Assembly: GCF_040954835.1 (NCBI RefSeq)
Contig: NW_027168383.1
Location: forward strand, 643,887 to 707,886
From: Lepisosteus oculatus
Lineage: Eukaryota > Chordata > Actinopteri > Semionotiformes > Lepisosteidae
Length of the DNA: 64,000 nucleotides
Direction of reading: 5' to 3'
How positions within the stretch are numbered: the stretch's first letter is position 1; every line of letters begins with the position of its first letter. Position numbers and translations under genes: made by a program. Positions 9,570-20,990 of this stretch are shown in pieces. The notes below the pieces were generated by a model. The model saw nothing but the letters and a program-made list of their open reading frames with translations. It was not told where the DNA came from and ran no database searches.

Positions 9570-10684
9570 ATTACCCCCAGTCCATTCTCTTCCAAAAGTG
9601 AGAAACACCTGTTTTCTACATTTTGTCTGTTTTAAAACCATATCTCTTTAAACCAAACCAAGAGTTTGTCTTTTGCACTGATATTCTGATTCATTTCAAT
9701 TTCAAAGAAAAAAAAAACATTATCTTCCAAAGCATCATAAAATTGTCCATTCTTCCAGACTCTACTTCTCTCTTGTAGTAGTACAGCAGACCTTTCCAGG
9801 TGAGCAGATCACAGAGTCCGAAATATGCTTCCTCCATCAAGCAAAGTACCTGAACATGACTCGGTCTTCATAAAAGCGCCCCTGTAATAAAGAAATTAAA
9901 TCCAAAATCAAGAGGGCAGTTGCCTACTGAAGTTCAAGAAGTCATCAATTTTAACCTAGCAACACATTAAAGGCTGCATCTATACAAGTACGATTCTAGA
10001 AATGCTCACCAGATTACGTTTTAAGAAAGAACTGCGCCTCAGGTTCCGCCGAGATCTTAACTCGGATGGCAGGATTCAGAGTCCGGAGTGCGGACTGATG
10101 GCGCACGGAGGGTCCACATACTGTGGATCCCTCAGTTTTCTTCCGCGTGTTTAAACCGCCAGCGTGTGGCTCTCCTGTCCCCGTGACCTCATTGCTCTGC
10201 TCTCGCCTCTGTGCAGCCGAGCCCGACTCATGGTAAAGTGGAAAAAAATATGCCCTCAACGTGGGATTTACTCTGGATCGAGGATAGATGTCACCTTTTT
10301 ATCGTTGAACAGGATGTATGTGATGTGGCGACTAGGTTCAATTTTGTATCCTTTTAAAAGATTAAGGACTGGGGTGAGCGGGATTTATCACCCTTTCAGC
10401 TAAGAACCCGACGTGAGCACCGTTTAAGCTGCATAGACTCGGTCGTTTAACTCTTCTCCATTAGCAGGGTTAAGGTTAAAGAAAAAAAACATTGCTGACT
10501 TCTTTTTTTTTTGCCAGCCGCGAGCGCTGATTAGCGAGGTTTGTATTTCATGTTTTGCAAGTTGCATCCATTTTAAGAAAAACAAGTCGTTCAAGACAGG
10601 AAATGAATACTTGCATTTAATTAAGTCTAGGCGTATGCGGTTGTCCATAATGACCAGTTCTGTTCGAGAACACAGCACAAAAAA
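9570..10684. repeat. Segmental duplication, left part (matches 51210-52328)
   Basis: From 'gtaaaatattacccc' onward this follows 51210-52328 with about 95% or higher identity by eye. Part of it (about 9706-10260) recurs a third time at 60006-60560. A minus-strand stretch around 9730-9880 reads like a decayed coding remnant (LLYYYKREVESG), but no gene model can be supported. The stretch is otherwise without genes. Confidence 0.8.
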
Positions 10685-10758
10685 AGGCACCGCTGGGATT
10701 CGGACCCAGGATTTCTTGTTTACTAGACAGGCGCTTTAACCAACTAAGCCACGGCGCC
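10685..10758 (-). tRNA. tRNA-Thr(AGT)
   Basis: The 74-nt body starts GGCGCCGTGGCTTAGTTGG and has anticodon loop ctAGTaa and T-arm ctgggtccgaatcccag. The acceptor stem pairs well. The anticodon stem has one mismatch (cctgt with acaag), and the T-loop has tcc where ttc is usual, so activity may be reduced. A run of T follows at once on the minus strand, a good Pol III terminator. The duplicate at 52329 has a different anticodon. Confidence 0.88.
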
Positions 10759-11137
10759 CCGGGAGTACTGTTTTTTTGCAGCCACTTGGACACACCACTC
10801 AGACACATCTGCATTCGGTGTGTGCTCCGCCTGCTCGCTGAGCAAGTTGCCACCTTTACATACAATAGCAACATCGACACCAAGAGAAAGGATGACAAAT
10901 GGCTTTTATCTGGAACTTTTCATGTCCAAGGAGCTCAATGTGCTTTCTGTGTACAACAGGGCCACTGAACTCCACACTGGCCACTGAACCACAGCAGTGG
11001 CTTGCTGGCTTGACATCTCCCAAGGAAAATGTTGAAATCGCATGTGGAACAGGAAAAGGACCCTCGAGTACGAGGGAAAAAAAAGAAAAAGATCATCTGG
11101 AGCGTGCCAACCCGTGTCTGGAAAGCCCAGTTTCATT

Positions 11138-11219
11138 GACGAGGTGGCCGAGTGGTTAAGGCGATGGACTGCTAATCCATTGTGCTCTGCACGCATGGGT
11201 TTGAATCCCATCCTCGGCG
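11138..11219 (+). tRNA. tRNA-Ser(GCT)
   Basis: This is an 82-nt class II tRNA with a long variable arm. It begins GACGAGGTGGCCGAGTGG and has anticodon loop ctGCTaa and T-arm atgggtttgaatcccat. The acceptor stem has one A-G mismatch at position 2-71, where the duplicate at 52782 pairs perfectly. No run of four T lies close downstream; the first is near 11290. Confidence 0.92.
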
Positions 11220-11819
11220 CTCTCTATGTCTGACACGTGTGCCTGTTAGATGTTGGCCCTCCTTCTGTTTGCTCCAGTACTAGAGCTGTACATTTTCTAG
11301 CGCTGGCTGAACATGGTATAGTAGGCTAACGTCGGTATCGAGCAGTGGCAGTAACAGTATTTACGTGCCGCTGCTGCCAAGTGGCTCTGGGTTGAGACCG
11401 CATTTTCACTTACTTGCAGCACAAACGGAGAAAGCGATTTTTGACAGTCTCTCGAGAGACTGCGCTAGGTGTTTAGGGATAGACTTTGTCAGTTCCCCCT
11501 GGGATGATGGCCTCTCAAATAGTTTGTGATTCCTCTAGACGTTTATACAGTAGAAGCCTGCTTCGTGGCTTAAATCCAAGCTAAGGAAACGAGTTAGAGG
11601 TCTGATGCAGAACTGCACTGTATGTGTGAGGAAAGCTGCCCCCTTCTGTTCCATGTCGACCGAACAGAGGACTGTAAAGGATACGACCAAGAAACTTTAG
11701 GATGCTGGTTGGAATCCAGCTCCAAAGAAGCCCCTTTGGGTGTTATGTCATGAAAAAGTAAGAACAGAGAATCTCCCTTTGATCAAAAGCGCAACAGAAC
11801 TGTTTTCCGTGGAGCAGGT
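11220..11819. other. Intergenic spacer, no gene seen
   Basis: The spacer is shared with 52864-53500 but differs by short indels; the second copy carries extra bases around 53245-53275. I see no tRNA, no coding frame with recognisable similarity and no repeat other than the duplication itself. Confidence 0.6.
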
Positions 11820-12182
11820 TTCAGACCCGTAGACCTGTTTTATTTGTATGGCGTTCGTAAGCGCGCAAAACAAGGACAATTCCTGCGTCTAACACGAATG
11901 TAAATGCTTTTGAAAGTGCAGTGTGGTGCAGCTTGTAAAATCCTTGTCCACATTTGTGGTTTGTTGATGTTTTTTTTCTGTCTGCCAAAGTTGCATTTTG
12001 ACATCCGGACGGTGAGACTTTATCATTTGAACGTGAAGCCAGCCTTAAACCCTCTGAGGCGTGTCTGTCTGCCGGCATGTATCTTGTGAAAGGTATTTTT
12101 TTTTTAACGTTGAGCGACTTTAAAAAGGTTTCCGCAGACACCTCGCACTCCGGAGGAGGAATGCGGCGGCGGCGAGCTCACT
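11820..12182 (+). repeat. Conserved upstream flank of tRNA-Ser
   Basis: This flank carries the marker gagactttatcattt followed by gtgaagccagccttaa, and ends in a GC-rich gcggcggcgagct just before the tRNA. The same flank precedes tRNA-Ser copies at 13654, 26186, 30689, 35194, 43083, 46625, 50049, 54204 and 55686. It marks the duplicated unit rather than a gene. Confidence 0.8.
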
Positions 12183-12264
12183 GTAGTTGTGGCCGAGTAG
12201 TTAAGGCGATGGACTTGAAATCCATTGAGGACTCCCCGCTCAGGTTCGAATCCTGCTGACTACG
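12183..12264 (+). tRNA. tRNA-Ser(TGA)
   Basis: The 82-nt body starts GTAGTTGTGGCCGAGTAG and has anticodon loop ctTGAaa, a long variable arm and T-arm caggttcgaatcctg. The acceptor stem closes with two wobble pairs. The A box has GAGTAG where GAGTGG is usual, a change shared with the duplicate at 54204. I find no run of four T within 130 bp downstream. Confidence 0.88.
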
Positions 12265-12669
12265 GCGTCTGCTGCACGTCGCCTTGTGCCTGTGTGGCAA
12301 AGGCGAAGTGCCGCTTCTCCTTTCCTGGCACTATAAAAATGCTACATCGCTTGGTCCTGCTTCCATGGAAAGCAGTTCTTCAGGTAATTCTACTCTCTTA
12401 CCAAAGCTGTTAGGTTCCTTTCCGTGGTGAGATGGGTTGTCATGCAACGCTTCCACATAGTGCCGACAGACAAGTGTGTTGCGGGAGAAGAGAAAAGTGT
12501 TAGAAGATTTAAGAGTTTCTTAGGTGGAGCCAAAATCAAGTGTCACAAATGCAAGTGGGAAGATTTCCAATGTTTAATATGGTCAAAATAAGCGGAAGTT
12601 ATCTGCTGGTCCGGCACAGTTTGCCATGCTTTTGTCATATACTGTAAAGTGGTGTCGAACTGGGTGTCG

Positions 12670-12708
12670 AACTGGAGCCGCACCATTTGCATATGTGAGG
12701 CTCCAGTT
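12670..12708. promoter_or_regulatory. Octamer in an inverted repeat, copy 2
   Basis: The arms aactggagccgcac and gtgaggctccagtt (one mismatch) enclose ATTTGCAT, the octamer in the opposite orientation. It corresponds to the copies at 5884 and 54691. Confidence 0.5.
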
Positions 12709-13039
12709 ATACATTGAGTGTCACATTAAATGACAAAAATGAAGAGAGTTGTAGCAGCTGGAGAGGTTTTCTTACAACTCTTGAGCTGACACAGTTTTGG
12801 AAAATGTTTCCTTCACGCTGCACTGTACAACATAGGCAGCCAAGAGTCTCCAAAACAAAACAGAATGGACAGATAGGAGAAAATTCCCACTCGTCCTGAA
12901 GTTCCCAAAATCCAGCACTGAGCGTAAACAAAGTGTCTAAGTAGCGTGGTAATGCTAACCCTAACCCTAGCTGGAGTTTGAGCAATCCAGCACTGAGCGT
13001 AAAAAGATGAGTCAAAGTTACGTCTAATCGGATTAGTTT

Positions 13040-13653
13040 CCTTAGAGCTGGTTCAGAGTTTGCTCAAGAGTTTACCTTTCACAGATGCGCAAAGAAGAAT
13101 GTTGGGGGTGCACGCTTCAAGGCGCCTTACAGCTGTAGGGAGTGATTCGAGACGATTCGTGGCGTGTGCTCGTTCCCATGTACCGTACGCCCCGGGGTGC
13201 AGTGCTAGGATGACGTACAATACCACTTGGGCACGTAACGGCGTTATGTGCAGGGTTTTCGTTTGTTCGTTTTGTTTTGCTCTGCTTTGCTTTGTTTTGC
13301 TTTCCATCGCGTTGGTAAGAGCGTAAATAAAAATGCGATTCCTGCGTCTACCACTAATGTAAGAGCTATTTCAAGTGCGACGTGGTGCGGCTTTTCAAAT
13401 GCTTGTGGGCATTTCTCTGTTGTTGATTCTTTTTTTGTGTGTAACAAAGTGGCATTTTCATGTCCGGACGGGGAGACTTTATCATTCCGACATGAAGCCA
13501 GCCTTAAACCCTCTGAGGCGTGTCTGTCTGCCGGCACGTATTTTGTCAAAGGTATTATTTTTTTTTAACGGAGAGCGACTTTGAAAAGGTTTCCGCAGCC
13601 ACGTCGCACTCCGTGTTAGATTAAAGGAGGAATGCGGCGATGGTGAACTCGCT
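13040..13653 (+). repeat. Conserved upstream flank of tRNA-Ser (long form)
   Basis: The flank runs from the 'tttgctcaagagtttacc' end through a pyrimidine-rich tract (gttttgctctgctttgc, near 13270-13305) and the marker gagactttatcatt to the GC-rich segment before the tRNA. It matches 55080-55685. The reverse complement of its left half is at 39183-39490. Confidence 0.8.
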
Positions 13654-13728
13654 GTAGTCGTGGCCGAGTGGTTAAGGCGATGGACTCGAAATCCGTTGGG
13701 GACTCCCCATGCAGGTTCAAATCCTGCG
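13654..13728 (+). pseudogene. tRNA-Ser(CGA) pseudogene lacking its 3' acceptor strand
   Basis: The 5' part is normal (GTAGTCGTGGCCGAGTGG, anticodon loop ctCGAaa, T-arm gcaggttcaaatcctgc). The sequence then jumps directly to gcggcaaagg, which in the copies at 12183 and 54204 lies about 40 bp beyond the tRNA end. The deletion appears to lie between two cctgc direct repeats, so the acceptor stem cannot form. Confidence 0.85.
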
Positions 13729-14421
13729 CGGCAAAGGTGAAGTGCCGCTTCTCCTTCCCTGGTACTATAAAAACACTAAATAGCTTGGCCCCGCTGCCAT
13801 GGAAATGAGTTCTTCAGATAACCACACATCTTGCGTTCGCACCTCTGGTGTTCTACTTATGCCTTTGAAAACCTAATGAATAAAACTGAAAGAACCGACA
13901 CAATATGTAGGTGCTCGTAAAGCATGCATTAAAGAACTGTTAACAGCAAGGGTTTCAGTGGGTTAACTGAGGAGAAGGCGTGATCGCTAATTGTTGACTT
14001 TTTATTTGGTGTTAGAAACACTCTTACTGTGCATGACGTGCAACAAATTTAGCCACAGAAATTGCATCACGCTTTCATGTATGCTATTGCAGACACCAAC
14101 GTTGCCTAGATAGAAAACCGAAATAGCCGTGGGTTTGCTTGCTGGTCTGAAGGATCTCTCTTCGAATCTCTATCATTTGTCAATGGAAGTAAAAGGTGCT
14201 GCAATCTGATACGTTCAGAATCAAACCCGCAGCTGTTGTTCGACTTTATTTCTTGACTAATTACAACTGAGTGTCGCATGAGCAGTTACGTAAACTTGTC
14301 TGATATATTTGAACACAAATGCCGTTCTTCAATTAAAACTAACAGTACATTGTCAGGGACATTCAGTTCTATACAAACAAGAGACAGACAAGAGAACATT
14401 TAGTATATAATAGACAGAAAG
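13729..14421. repeat. Spacer duplicated at about 50170-50830, no gene seen
   Basis: The spacer matches the region downstream of the tRNA-Ser pseudogene at 50049 almost base for base, including a polyadenylation-like aataaaactg near 13880. No gene or fold is recognised. Confidence 0.65.
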
Positions 14422-14444
14422 AGGTTCGAATCCTGCCGACTACG
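14422..14444 (+). pseudogene. 3' fragment of tRNA-Ser
   Basis: Only the T-arm and 3' acceptor strand remain (aggttcgaatcctgccgactacg). The sequence after it (ttgtccacctcc...) matches the downstream flank of the tRNA-Ser at 55686, so the 5' three-quarters of the gene were lost at a duplication breakpoint. Confidence 0.75.
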
Positions 14445-14657
14445 TTGTCCACCTCCTGTCGTTGTGTTTCGGCGCAAGCAAAGAAGCGCCCCTGTTCGGT
14501 GTTCCTGGTGGTTTTAAAATGCCAAATTGCTTGTACCCGCTCCCTTGCAAATAAGTTCTTCAGCGTCCGCGAATGGCATTTTACAGCTGGAAGCAGATGT
14601 CGACGCTTTTTGCACAGAGCACCAAAAAAGCGTCTTTTTTGAAGGCCCGGGTTCTGA

Positions 14658-14728
14658 GCATTGGTGGTTCAGTGGTAGAATTCTCGCCTGCCACGCGGGA
14701 GGCTCGGCTTTGATTCCTCGCCAATGCA
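14658..14728 (+). tRNA. tRNA-Gly(GCC), weakened T-arm
   Basis: The 71-nt body starts GCATTGGTGGTTCAGTGG and has anticodon loop ctGCCac and a perfect acceptor stem. The T-arm reads ctcggctttgattcctcg, with stem mismatches and a damaged B box. The duplicate at 55980 has the normal ctcgggttcgattcccgg. A TTTT terminator lies 5 bp downstream. Confidence 0.85.
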
Positions 14729-14790
14729 GTGGCTTTTGCAGCTAGCTGCTCCATCACTTGCATCCCCTTGCAACTCGCAACTGAAAACCC

Positions 14791-15060
14791 ACTGAAGCTA
14801 AGCAGGTGTGAGCCAGGTCAGTACCCGGATGAGGGTGAGCTACAGGGAAAAACAAAGCTTCCAGCTGGAAGCGGTGTTAATGGTGCCGGCGGTGGGGCGC
14901 TCACCCTGAGGTCTGTGCGGGTCCCAATGCCCCAGCATAGTGACGGAGACACTGTGTTGTAAAAGGGCGCTGTCTTTTGGATGAGATGTAAAACCGAGGT
15001 CACATCGCTCTGTGGTCATTAAAAATGACCACCAAAACCTTTGACAAAAGCTCTTGGTAA
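14791..15060 (+). repeat. SINE with 5S-rRNA-like head, plus strand
   Basis: It begins actgaagctaagcaggtg with ggtcagtacccggatg, resembling the 5S rRNA internal control region. A body with aatgccccagcatagtgacgg and aaaaccgaggtcac follows. It lies between tRNA-Gly and tRNA-Ile, an order repeated at 56112 and, inverted and without tRNA-Gly, at 6212-6768. Confidence 0.78.
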
Positions 15061-15284
15061 TTGATCGTCTTCAATAATGCTTCTCCTTTAGGTACATTTT
15101 AAATCAGCTGAAAAATTCTGTGAAATGGGGGGCACTTCAGGCCAGTGTAGGATTTGGGTTACAAGAACCATGAAACTGCATGAGAAAGCCCGTACACTGA
15201 ATTACACGGCTTTCTATTCAAAGGAGGGCAAAAGAAATTCCCTGAGTTCGATTTTTTGCAGCACAGAGAGAACCACTGTCGTGA

Positions 15285-15358
15285 GGCCGGTTAGCTCAGT
15301 TGGTTAGAGCATGGTGCTAATAACGCCAAAGTCACGGGTTCGTGCCCCGTACTGGCCA
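15285..15358 (+). tRNA. tRNA-Ile(AAT)
   Basis: The 74-nt body starts GGCCGGTTAGCTCAGTTGG and has anticodon stem-loop tggtg ctAATaa cgcca and T-arm acgggttcgtgccccgt. The acceptor stem pairs with one G-T wobble. A TTTT terminator lies 4 bp after the end (ggtccttttctcc). This looks like a functional gene. Confidence 0.95.
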
Positions 15359-15399
15359 GGTCCTTTTCTCCTCTCTTACCAAAGCTGTTAGGTTCCTTT

Positions 15400-16400
15400 C
15401 CGTGGTGAGAGGGGTTGTCATGCAACGCTGCCACATAGTGCCGACAGACAATTAAATGACAAAAATGAAGAGAGTTAAAGCAGCTGGAGAGGTTCTCTTA
15501 CAACTTTTGAGCTGACACAGTTTTGGAAAATAATTCCTTCACGCTGCAGTGTACCATATAGGCAGCCAAGAGTCTCCAAAACAAAACAGAATTGACAGTC
15601 ATATAATGTCCATTAACCCCGGTTTTAAACGCAGCATCATGTCTGCCATCATAAGAATATGAGTCCAATATTTTAGAATATAGTCAGAATGACTTCTAAC
15701 CTTAGCTGTGGTGTCTTTAATCCCTATTGCTCAATGCATGGTGTACGTACTGCATACATGTGTCTTGAGAATGAGGAATGGGCCCCTGAGACAGTCATTT
15801 GCCTGTTTCACAAATGATCGTATTTTACTAGAGATTCTGTTTGGGATTCAGATGTGCATTCGGACAGCAATCCCTTTCAAGAAATGATATGTTCTGGATG
15901 AGGTCAAAGGTGCTAGAACACTGTATTTAGGATGTGTTTGCAGTGATTGTGTGTCTCCTGCTTCAACGCAGTGATATATAGATGTGCTCCTGTAATTTAT
16001 TGGTACATGCCCAGGGCAGTAAGTAGTCTGAGGATTTATTTCCAGACGGCATAGAGCAGTGAAGCACTTCTACTTAAATTATTACATTATACACAATTTG
16101 AGTTCATTTTAAAAAGTAAAAGGTAATGAAAGGAATGCATTTTCATAAGAAAGATAATACCGATATGCATGTGATAATCTTCCTTATATCATGTAGTGCG
16201 TCATTTGGACACTTTGTGGGCTTGAAATACAAAGAAAATCATGTTCTATGGTACAAGATAAATACAAAACTTAATCATTTATTTTAATTAGATTTGTTTA
16301 TAAAGCATAAGCAATCATTTATTACATTAATATATGTGAAAATGACATTTTAGCACCATAATATTACATACAGGTCTCTAGCTTCAACACAGTGATATAT
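15400..16400. repeat. AT-rich repeats, partly an inverted copy of 56690-57500
   Basis: The block 15700-16350 (from 'tccctattgctcaatgc' to 'ttattacattaatatatg') matches the reverse complement of 56690-57500. A related shorter block starts at 16740. No gene or encoded protein is recognised. Confidence 0.7.
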
Positions 16401-16739
16401 ATATATATATGCTCAGTGATTTATTGGTACATGCCCAGGGCAATAATCAGAATTAGTATTTGTTTCCATACGGGCTACAGGTAATCTTGTGAAATACTTC
16501 AACACACTGGATCGCAGATTTAGACCCCCTGCACTCTTACTCCTTAAAAACCAAAGAAATGAAGATATGTAGCAATCACATTGTAACAGGGGTGACAGTG
16601 ACTTAATGCTTATACTACTGGACTTCTGGTACCTTTAGGGTACGGTGTTCCCTGAAGGGCTCTCAAACCCCGCATTTCAGATGCCTAGCTGTATTGCTGA
16701 TGTGTTGCACCTCAGAATCACTTTTAAACCTTACCTCTG

Positions 16740-17060
16740 GTATCTTTAATCCCTATTGCTCAACGCATGGTGAAAGTATTGCATAAATGTGTCTGAAAAT
16801 GAGCAATGGGCACCTGAGAGACTCATTTGCCTGTTTCACAAATGATCATATTTGACTAGAGATTCTGTTTGGGATTCAGTTGTGCATTCTGACAGCAATC
16901 TCTTTCAAAAAATGATTTTACCTTATCGCGGCTTTGCCCTTCTTGCCTTTTTGGACAATATCTCCATCTTGTGGTCGTTGTTGGTAATGTCTAGACAATA
17001 TCTCCATCTTGTGGTCGTTGTTGGTAATGTTTTCTTATGCCCTTTTTTTATTTCAATTCT
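16740..17060. repeat. Diverged repeat block ending in a 40-bp doublet
   Basis: The block starts 'atctttaatccctattgctcaa' and ends with two tandem copies (16954-16993 and 16994-17033) of a 40-bp unit beginning gacaatatctccatcttgtg. The same doublet with the same upstream sequence lies at 20841-20920. Confidence 0.8.
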
Positions 17061-20000
17061 CTATTAGATGATTCTAGAATCTCTACAATAGAGTTGAAAA
17101 CATCAGTTTTATAGCAGACAATATGACATTATTTATAGTCCAATTAGAAATTTATTACCCTGTTTTTAACATAATAACAAATTAAAACTAAGTTTGGAAC
17201 ACCAGGGAACATAAAAAATGATTTTTAGGAAAACCATGAGGTTCTCTGTGTCCGATGCCTGCAAGGGGAGAAAGCTAGAATCCTTTGATTTTTCCAAATT
17301 TGAAAATAAACATCATATAACAACAGCTTTCATTCCTAGGAGTGAAAAACAACCATTTTTGAAGACATATTAGTTTCTAAAACACTACAATAAAGTTAAA
17401 AACATCCATTTTATATTACATTATTTTTTGTGAAATAATTAAATTGGCTTATTTCTCTCACATTAAATTGGCTACAAATGCAAGAATTCAACCAGATATT
17501 CTTGTAAAATGTATAATGTTGCATTGCAGTTAGTTAATGTAGTTAGTCCATAGTCAGCAATCTAAACTTTATTGTTAAGCTTTAATGATTGATGTTGTAC
17601 CAGTAACCTTTAGAAATACTATAGTACTTCACAAATGCTTTGTGTGTTTGGAAACCTTTTGAGTAAAAGCCTTATAAAAATAGGTTTAGTTTTTACAGGA
17701 CATCACAAAGAAATAGGATGGTATAATTCTTATAATTGCTTAGTGATTGTATTTGGAAGATTATGCACTAAACAGACTTCAGGAATGCCAGTGGATCATT
17801 GTGCTATTTGGAATTATTCCAAAAATCAAGTGACCTCTTTGCTGTAGTATTTTTAGTATTATTTATTTAGTATTAATAAAGAATAGATTTATTAAAGTCG
17901 TGCGATGTGCAAGCGGGATATGTAAAATAATTTAAAATAAAGTTTTTTATTATTGTTATAGAGAAACATGATCAGATTTTCCCTGGTTCAGAAACAAAAC
18001 GATTAAAATCTGTAATCTTTCCACTTGTATGTCATCAGACATTAACGAGTACAACCCCCCTCTCTGCCGGAGTGCTGGCTGTGACGAATTAAACCAATTT
18101 CACAGGTGTTTTCAAAGTAGGAAGTACAGAGTTAACTAGTAGATGGCCTCCTCAATGAAATCGCTTCAACATGCTAATGCGTTGGTGTAACAGTCCGGGC
18201 GTGGCAAGCTTCCAATGTCAACTCGACTCGATTGGAAGACAATGAACGTATTTTAGCCCTAAATGAATTAATAGCAAACATGGTTTACATAAAAGACATT
18301 TTTCCAAGAAAGTTTATAATAATACAATCTATAGTTGAAATCTGAGCCTAAATATAAAGAAAAAAGCATTTTCAGAGAGCAATCACGCTGTGTTTATGTA
18401 GAAAAAGCGATTAGGTTTATGAGCAATCTAATTACCTATTCGCTTAAAACGCTATATAAAATAAAGTTTATTTAAAGATGAATGATAAGTGTCGCAGTTT
18501 TAATAATTTTCGTAGTAGGGCTTGGACAGATTCCAAGTGCATTTTTGCAATTTACGTTGCATTGTCCAATGTGATGTTGTAATACAGTTTAGAATACAGT
18601 AAGTCTAAACTGTATCAGCTTTATTTATGGGTTGCAATTTAGAAAAAGTCAAAAACCGCACTCAAAATCCAATTTAGAGCTTTCTGGCAAGAGGAGACAC
18701 CCAAATTATAATGTAACATGCCACTGTTTGTGCATGAACAAAGTTATACTGCAATTTTCCTTAGATACGCGATTAAAAAAAATAATTTTTTTGAATCCCC
18801 GGCCAAACACATTCCATAAGAATCAGCGCTTTTATACAGTATATCGCCTTTAAACACGCGTTTACGATTTAAATCAAAACTCGATTCAAATCAATATAAA
18901 TGTTTATTTTGTAACGCATAGGTGACTATTCATTGTTATTAAAAAGACGTAAATTCGATCATGTTGTGATATTTAGAAATATAAATTTGTTTTGATGCGA
19001 GTGAGGTTTTATTTAATCTCTGACCAAGGGAAATGTTTTATTTTTTCAAAGAAATGTTTGTTAAAAATTAAAGTCATAGTTCCATGAGATTCAACCACAG
19101 ACCATGTGACATAGGAGTCAGGAACCTAACCCACAGCACCACCAGCGCAGTCACATGCTGAGGGCTGAAAAAGCACTACAGAAACATTATCGACTATAAA
19201 ATAATGTAATTAGGCACAGAAGAAGTTTACAGCACAGTACAATAATAAATGCTGACCATGACTTTAGAAGCATAAATTACCTTACACTCAATTTAAACAC
19301 AAGCTGTCTTTAGCCCTCTAAGCTGGTTCATACAGAAATGTAGAGAACCAGGCTCAGAACACACAGCTTCATTAGCGAATACATATGCAGAACAACTAGA
19401 GAAGATGTTTTACAGAGGATGGATTTTTAGAAACATCCCATCAGTGACATCACTGAAGTCAACTCCTAGGTAACTGTCGTGTGGATAGTTTCACAAGAAT
19501 CAGACAAAGGTTTAAGCATCGCTTATTTTAGATAAAACTGCAAAAAAACAACAACAACCCATAATGTACTTCTTTGCGGCTCTGTTTGCCCAAATCATAT
19601 ATTCACAACGTGAAATTAGAAAATAGTATTACGTAACCAAAAACCGCAATATGGAAACAGAACCTGTGTAATTGTTGACAGATGATGTACTCGTAACATT
19701 TTTACAAGACGAACTACAACATTTAAAAAATGACTTGTATGTACTTGATATCTCTAATCAATCCACTGCACTGCATTAAAACAAAACAAAAACTAAAACG
19801 CCCTGGGCATACCGTTTCGCGCTTCTTATCAGTTGCTCAAAAGCAATTTGACCGTATGAAATGCATAATATAAACCTAGAAACATATACGTGAGGAGTAT
19901 TTACGTAGTATCGGTGTCAAGACATACCTCTCAAATACTGTAAATCAAGTTAAAAATATCTCAAGACCGATTCTGGTCATAATGAAACCATGTTTCGTGT

Positions 20001-20190
20001 ATGTTTTCTTTAAAGTACCGAGACCAGCCATATACTGTATGTTTATGTTCCAAAATTAATATCGTTTATGGCCTTCACACGCGTTGCATTACGCTCCTAT
20101 TCTTTTTATGCTCAGGCACTAAGATTTCCCTTCAGTGGTAAAATTCCATATAAATATTCAATACTTAAACGGGCACAGTTAAGACATTAA
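17060..20190. other. AT-rich DNA, no gene recognised
   Basis: The reading frames here are short (at most 75 codons) and low in complexity. I see no splice-bounded exons that connect and no repeat shared with other parts of the window, apart from the tRNA-derived fragment at 19083. This is the longest apparently single-copy stretch in the window. Confidence 0.5.
19083..19147 (-). repeat. tRNA-derived fragment, possible SINE head
   Basis: On the minus strand tggtggtgctgtgggtt resembles an A box, and tggttgaatct, about 45 bp later, resembles a B box, in the arrangement of fish tRNA-derived SINE heads. The acceptor stem does not pair, so it is not a tRNA gene. Confidence 0.4.
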
Positions 20191-20192
<2 letters not shown>

Positions 20193-20221
<29 letters not shown>

Positions 20222-20222
20222 A
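20193..20222. repeat. Short (tataca)n microsatellite
   Basis: About five copies of the hexamer tatacatatacat run in phase within AT-rich DNA. Confidence 0.85.
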
Positions 20223-20574
20223 ACTGTATACAGTACAGTTTGCATACGGTAATATGTTTATGTTCCTAAATCAATCTCTTTTATGAGCATGTGAAAGGCA
20301 TGGTGAATCGATTCTCAAAAATTACTGTACTTTGCATGATTGGAAAAAAATGCGTGATTGCGAAATGCTGTGGTGTTACTTTTACAAAGAAGGTCAGTGA
20401 AAAAAATAATGTGGACCAGGGCAATACTTTGAGTTTACAGCTTGTCCAAGGTCATTTATTATTAATACTATTAGTAATATCTTCATTAAAGACTTTGATG
20501 GCTACAGCTCAAACATGAGAAGTTGAGCTTTATTAGCTCCACCTTGCGGAAATTCCGGATACTATTATTTTGCT

Positions 20575-20616
20575 AGCGGTATTTACCGGTAACTCGCGGT
20601 ATTTACCGGTAACTCG
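20575..20616. repeat. Two copies of a 20-bp unit
   Basis: The unit cggtatttaccggtaactcg occurs twice in tandem and is followed by a third partial cggta. It includes the palindrome accggt. Confidence 0.7.
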
Positions 20617-20699
20617 CGGTAGACTGCGTACAGCGTACCGGAAAATAATGCAGTATCGCCCGCACATTTTGAATGGCTGCATCTGTAGCAATCATATTG

Positions 20700-20920
20700 T
20701 AGCAGACACTCATTTGCCTGTTTCACAAATGATCATATTTTACTAGAGATTCTGTTTGGGATACGGATGTGCATTCTGACACCAATCTCTTACAAAAAAT
20801 GATTTTACCTTATCGCGGCTTTGCCCTTCTTGCCTCTTTGGACAATATCTCCATCTTGTGGTCGTTGTTGGTAATGTCTAGACAATATCTCCATCTTGTG
20901 GTCGTTGTTGGTAATGTCTT
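20700..20920. repeat. Second copy of the repeat ending in the 40-bp doublet
   Basis: This matches 16820-17033. The doublet units lie at 20841-20880 and 20881-20920. The first LINE-like tail follows within 6 bp. Confidence 0.8.
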
Positions 20921-20925
20921 CTTAT

Positions 20926-20990
20926 AGATAGATACTTTATTGATCCCGTGAGGGAAATTGCAGTGCAACAGCAGCTTAACACACACAACA
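20926..20990 (-). repeat. LINE-type 3' tail
   Basis: The sequence agatactttattgatcccg followed by gagggaaattgcag is the inverted 3' end of a LINE tail that is common in fish genomes (minus-strand reading: aatttccctcacgggatcaataaagtatct). Only the tail is present, and I do not assign a family. Confidence 0.6.

Noticed and set aside
11101-11233. Plus- and minus-strand frames over tRNA-Ser(GCT), also at 52686
   Set aside because: They overlap a well-formed tRNA gene and exist because the tRNA body lacks stops in those frames.
19083-19147. tRNA gene on the minus strand
   Set aside because: A- and B-box-like motifs are present, but the acceptor and T-stems do not pair, so it is listed only as a possible SINE head.
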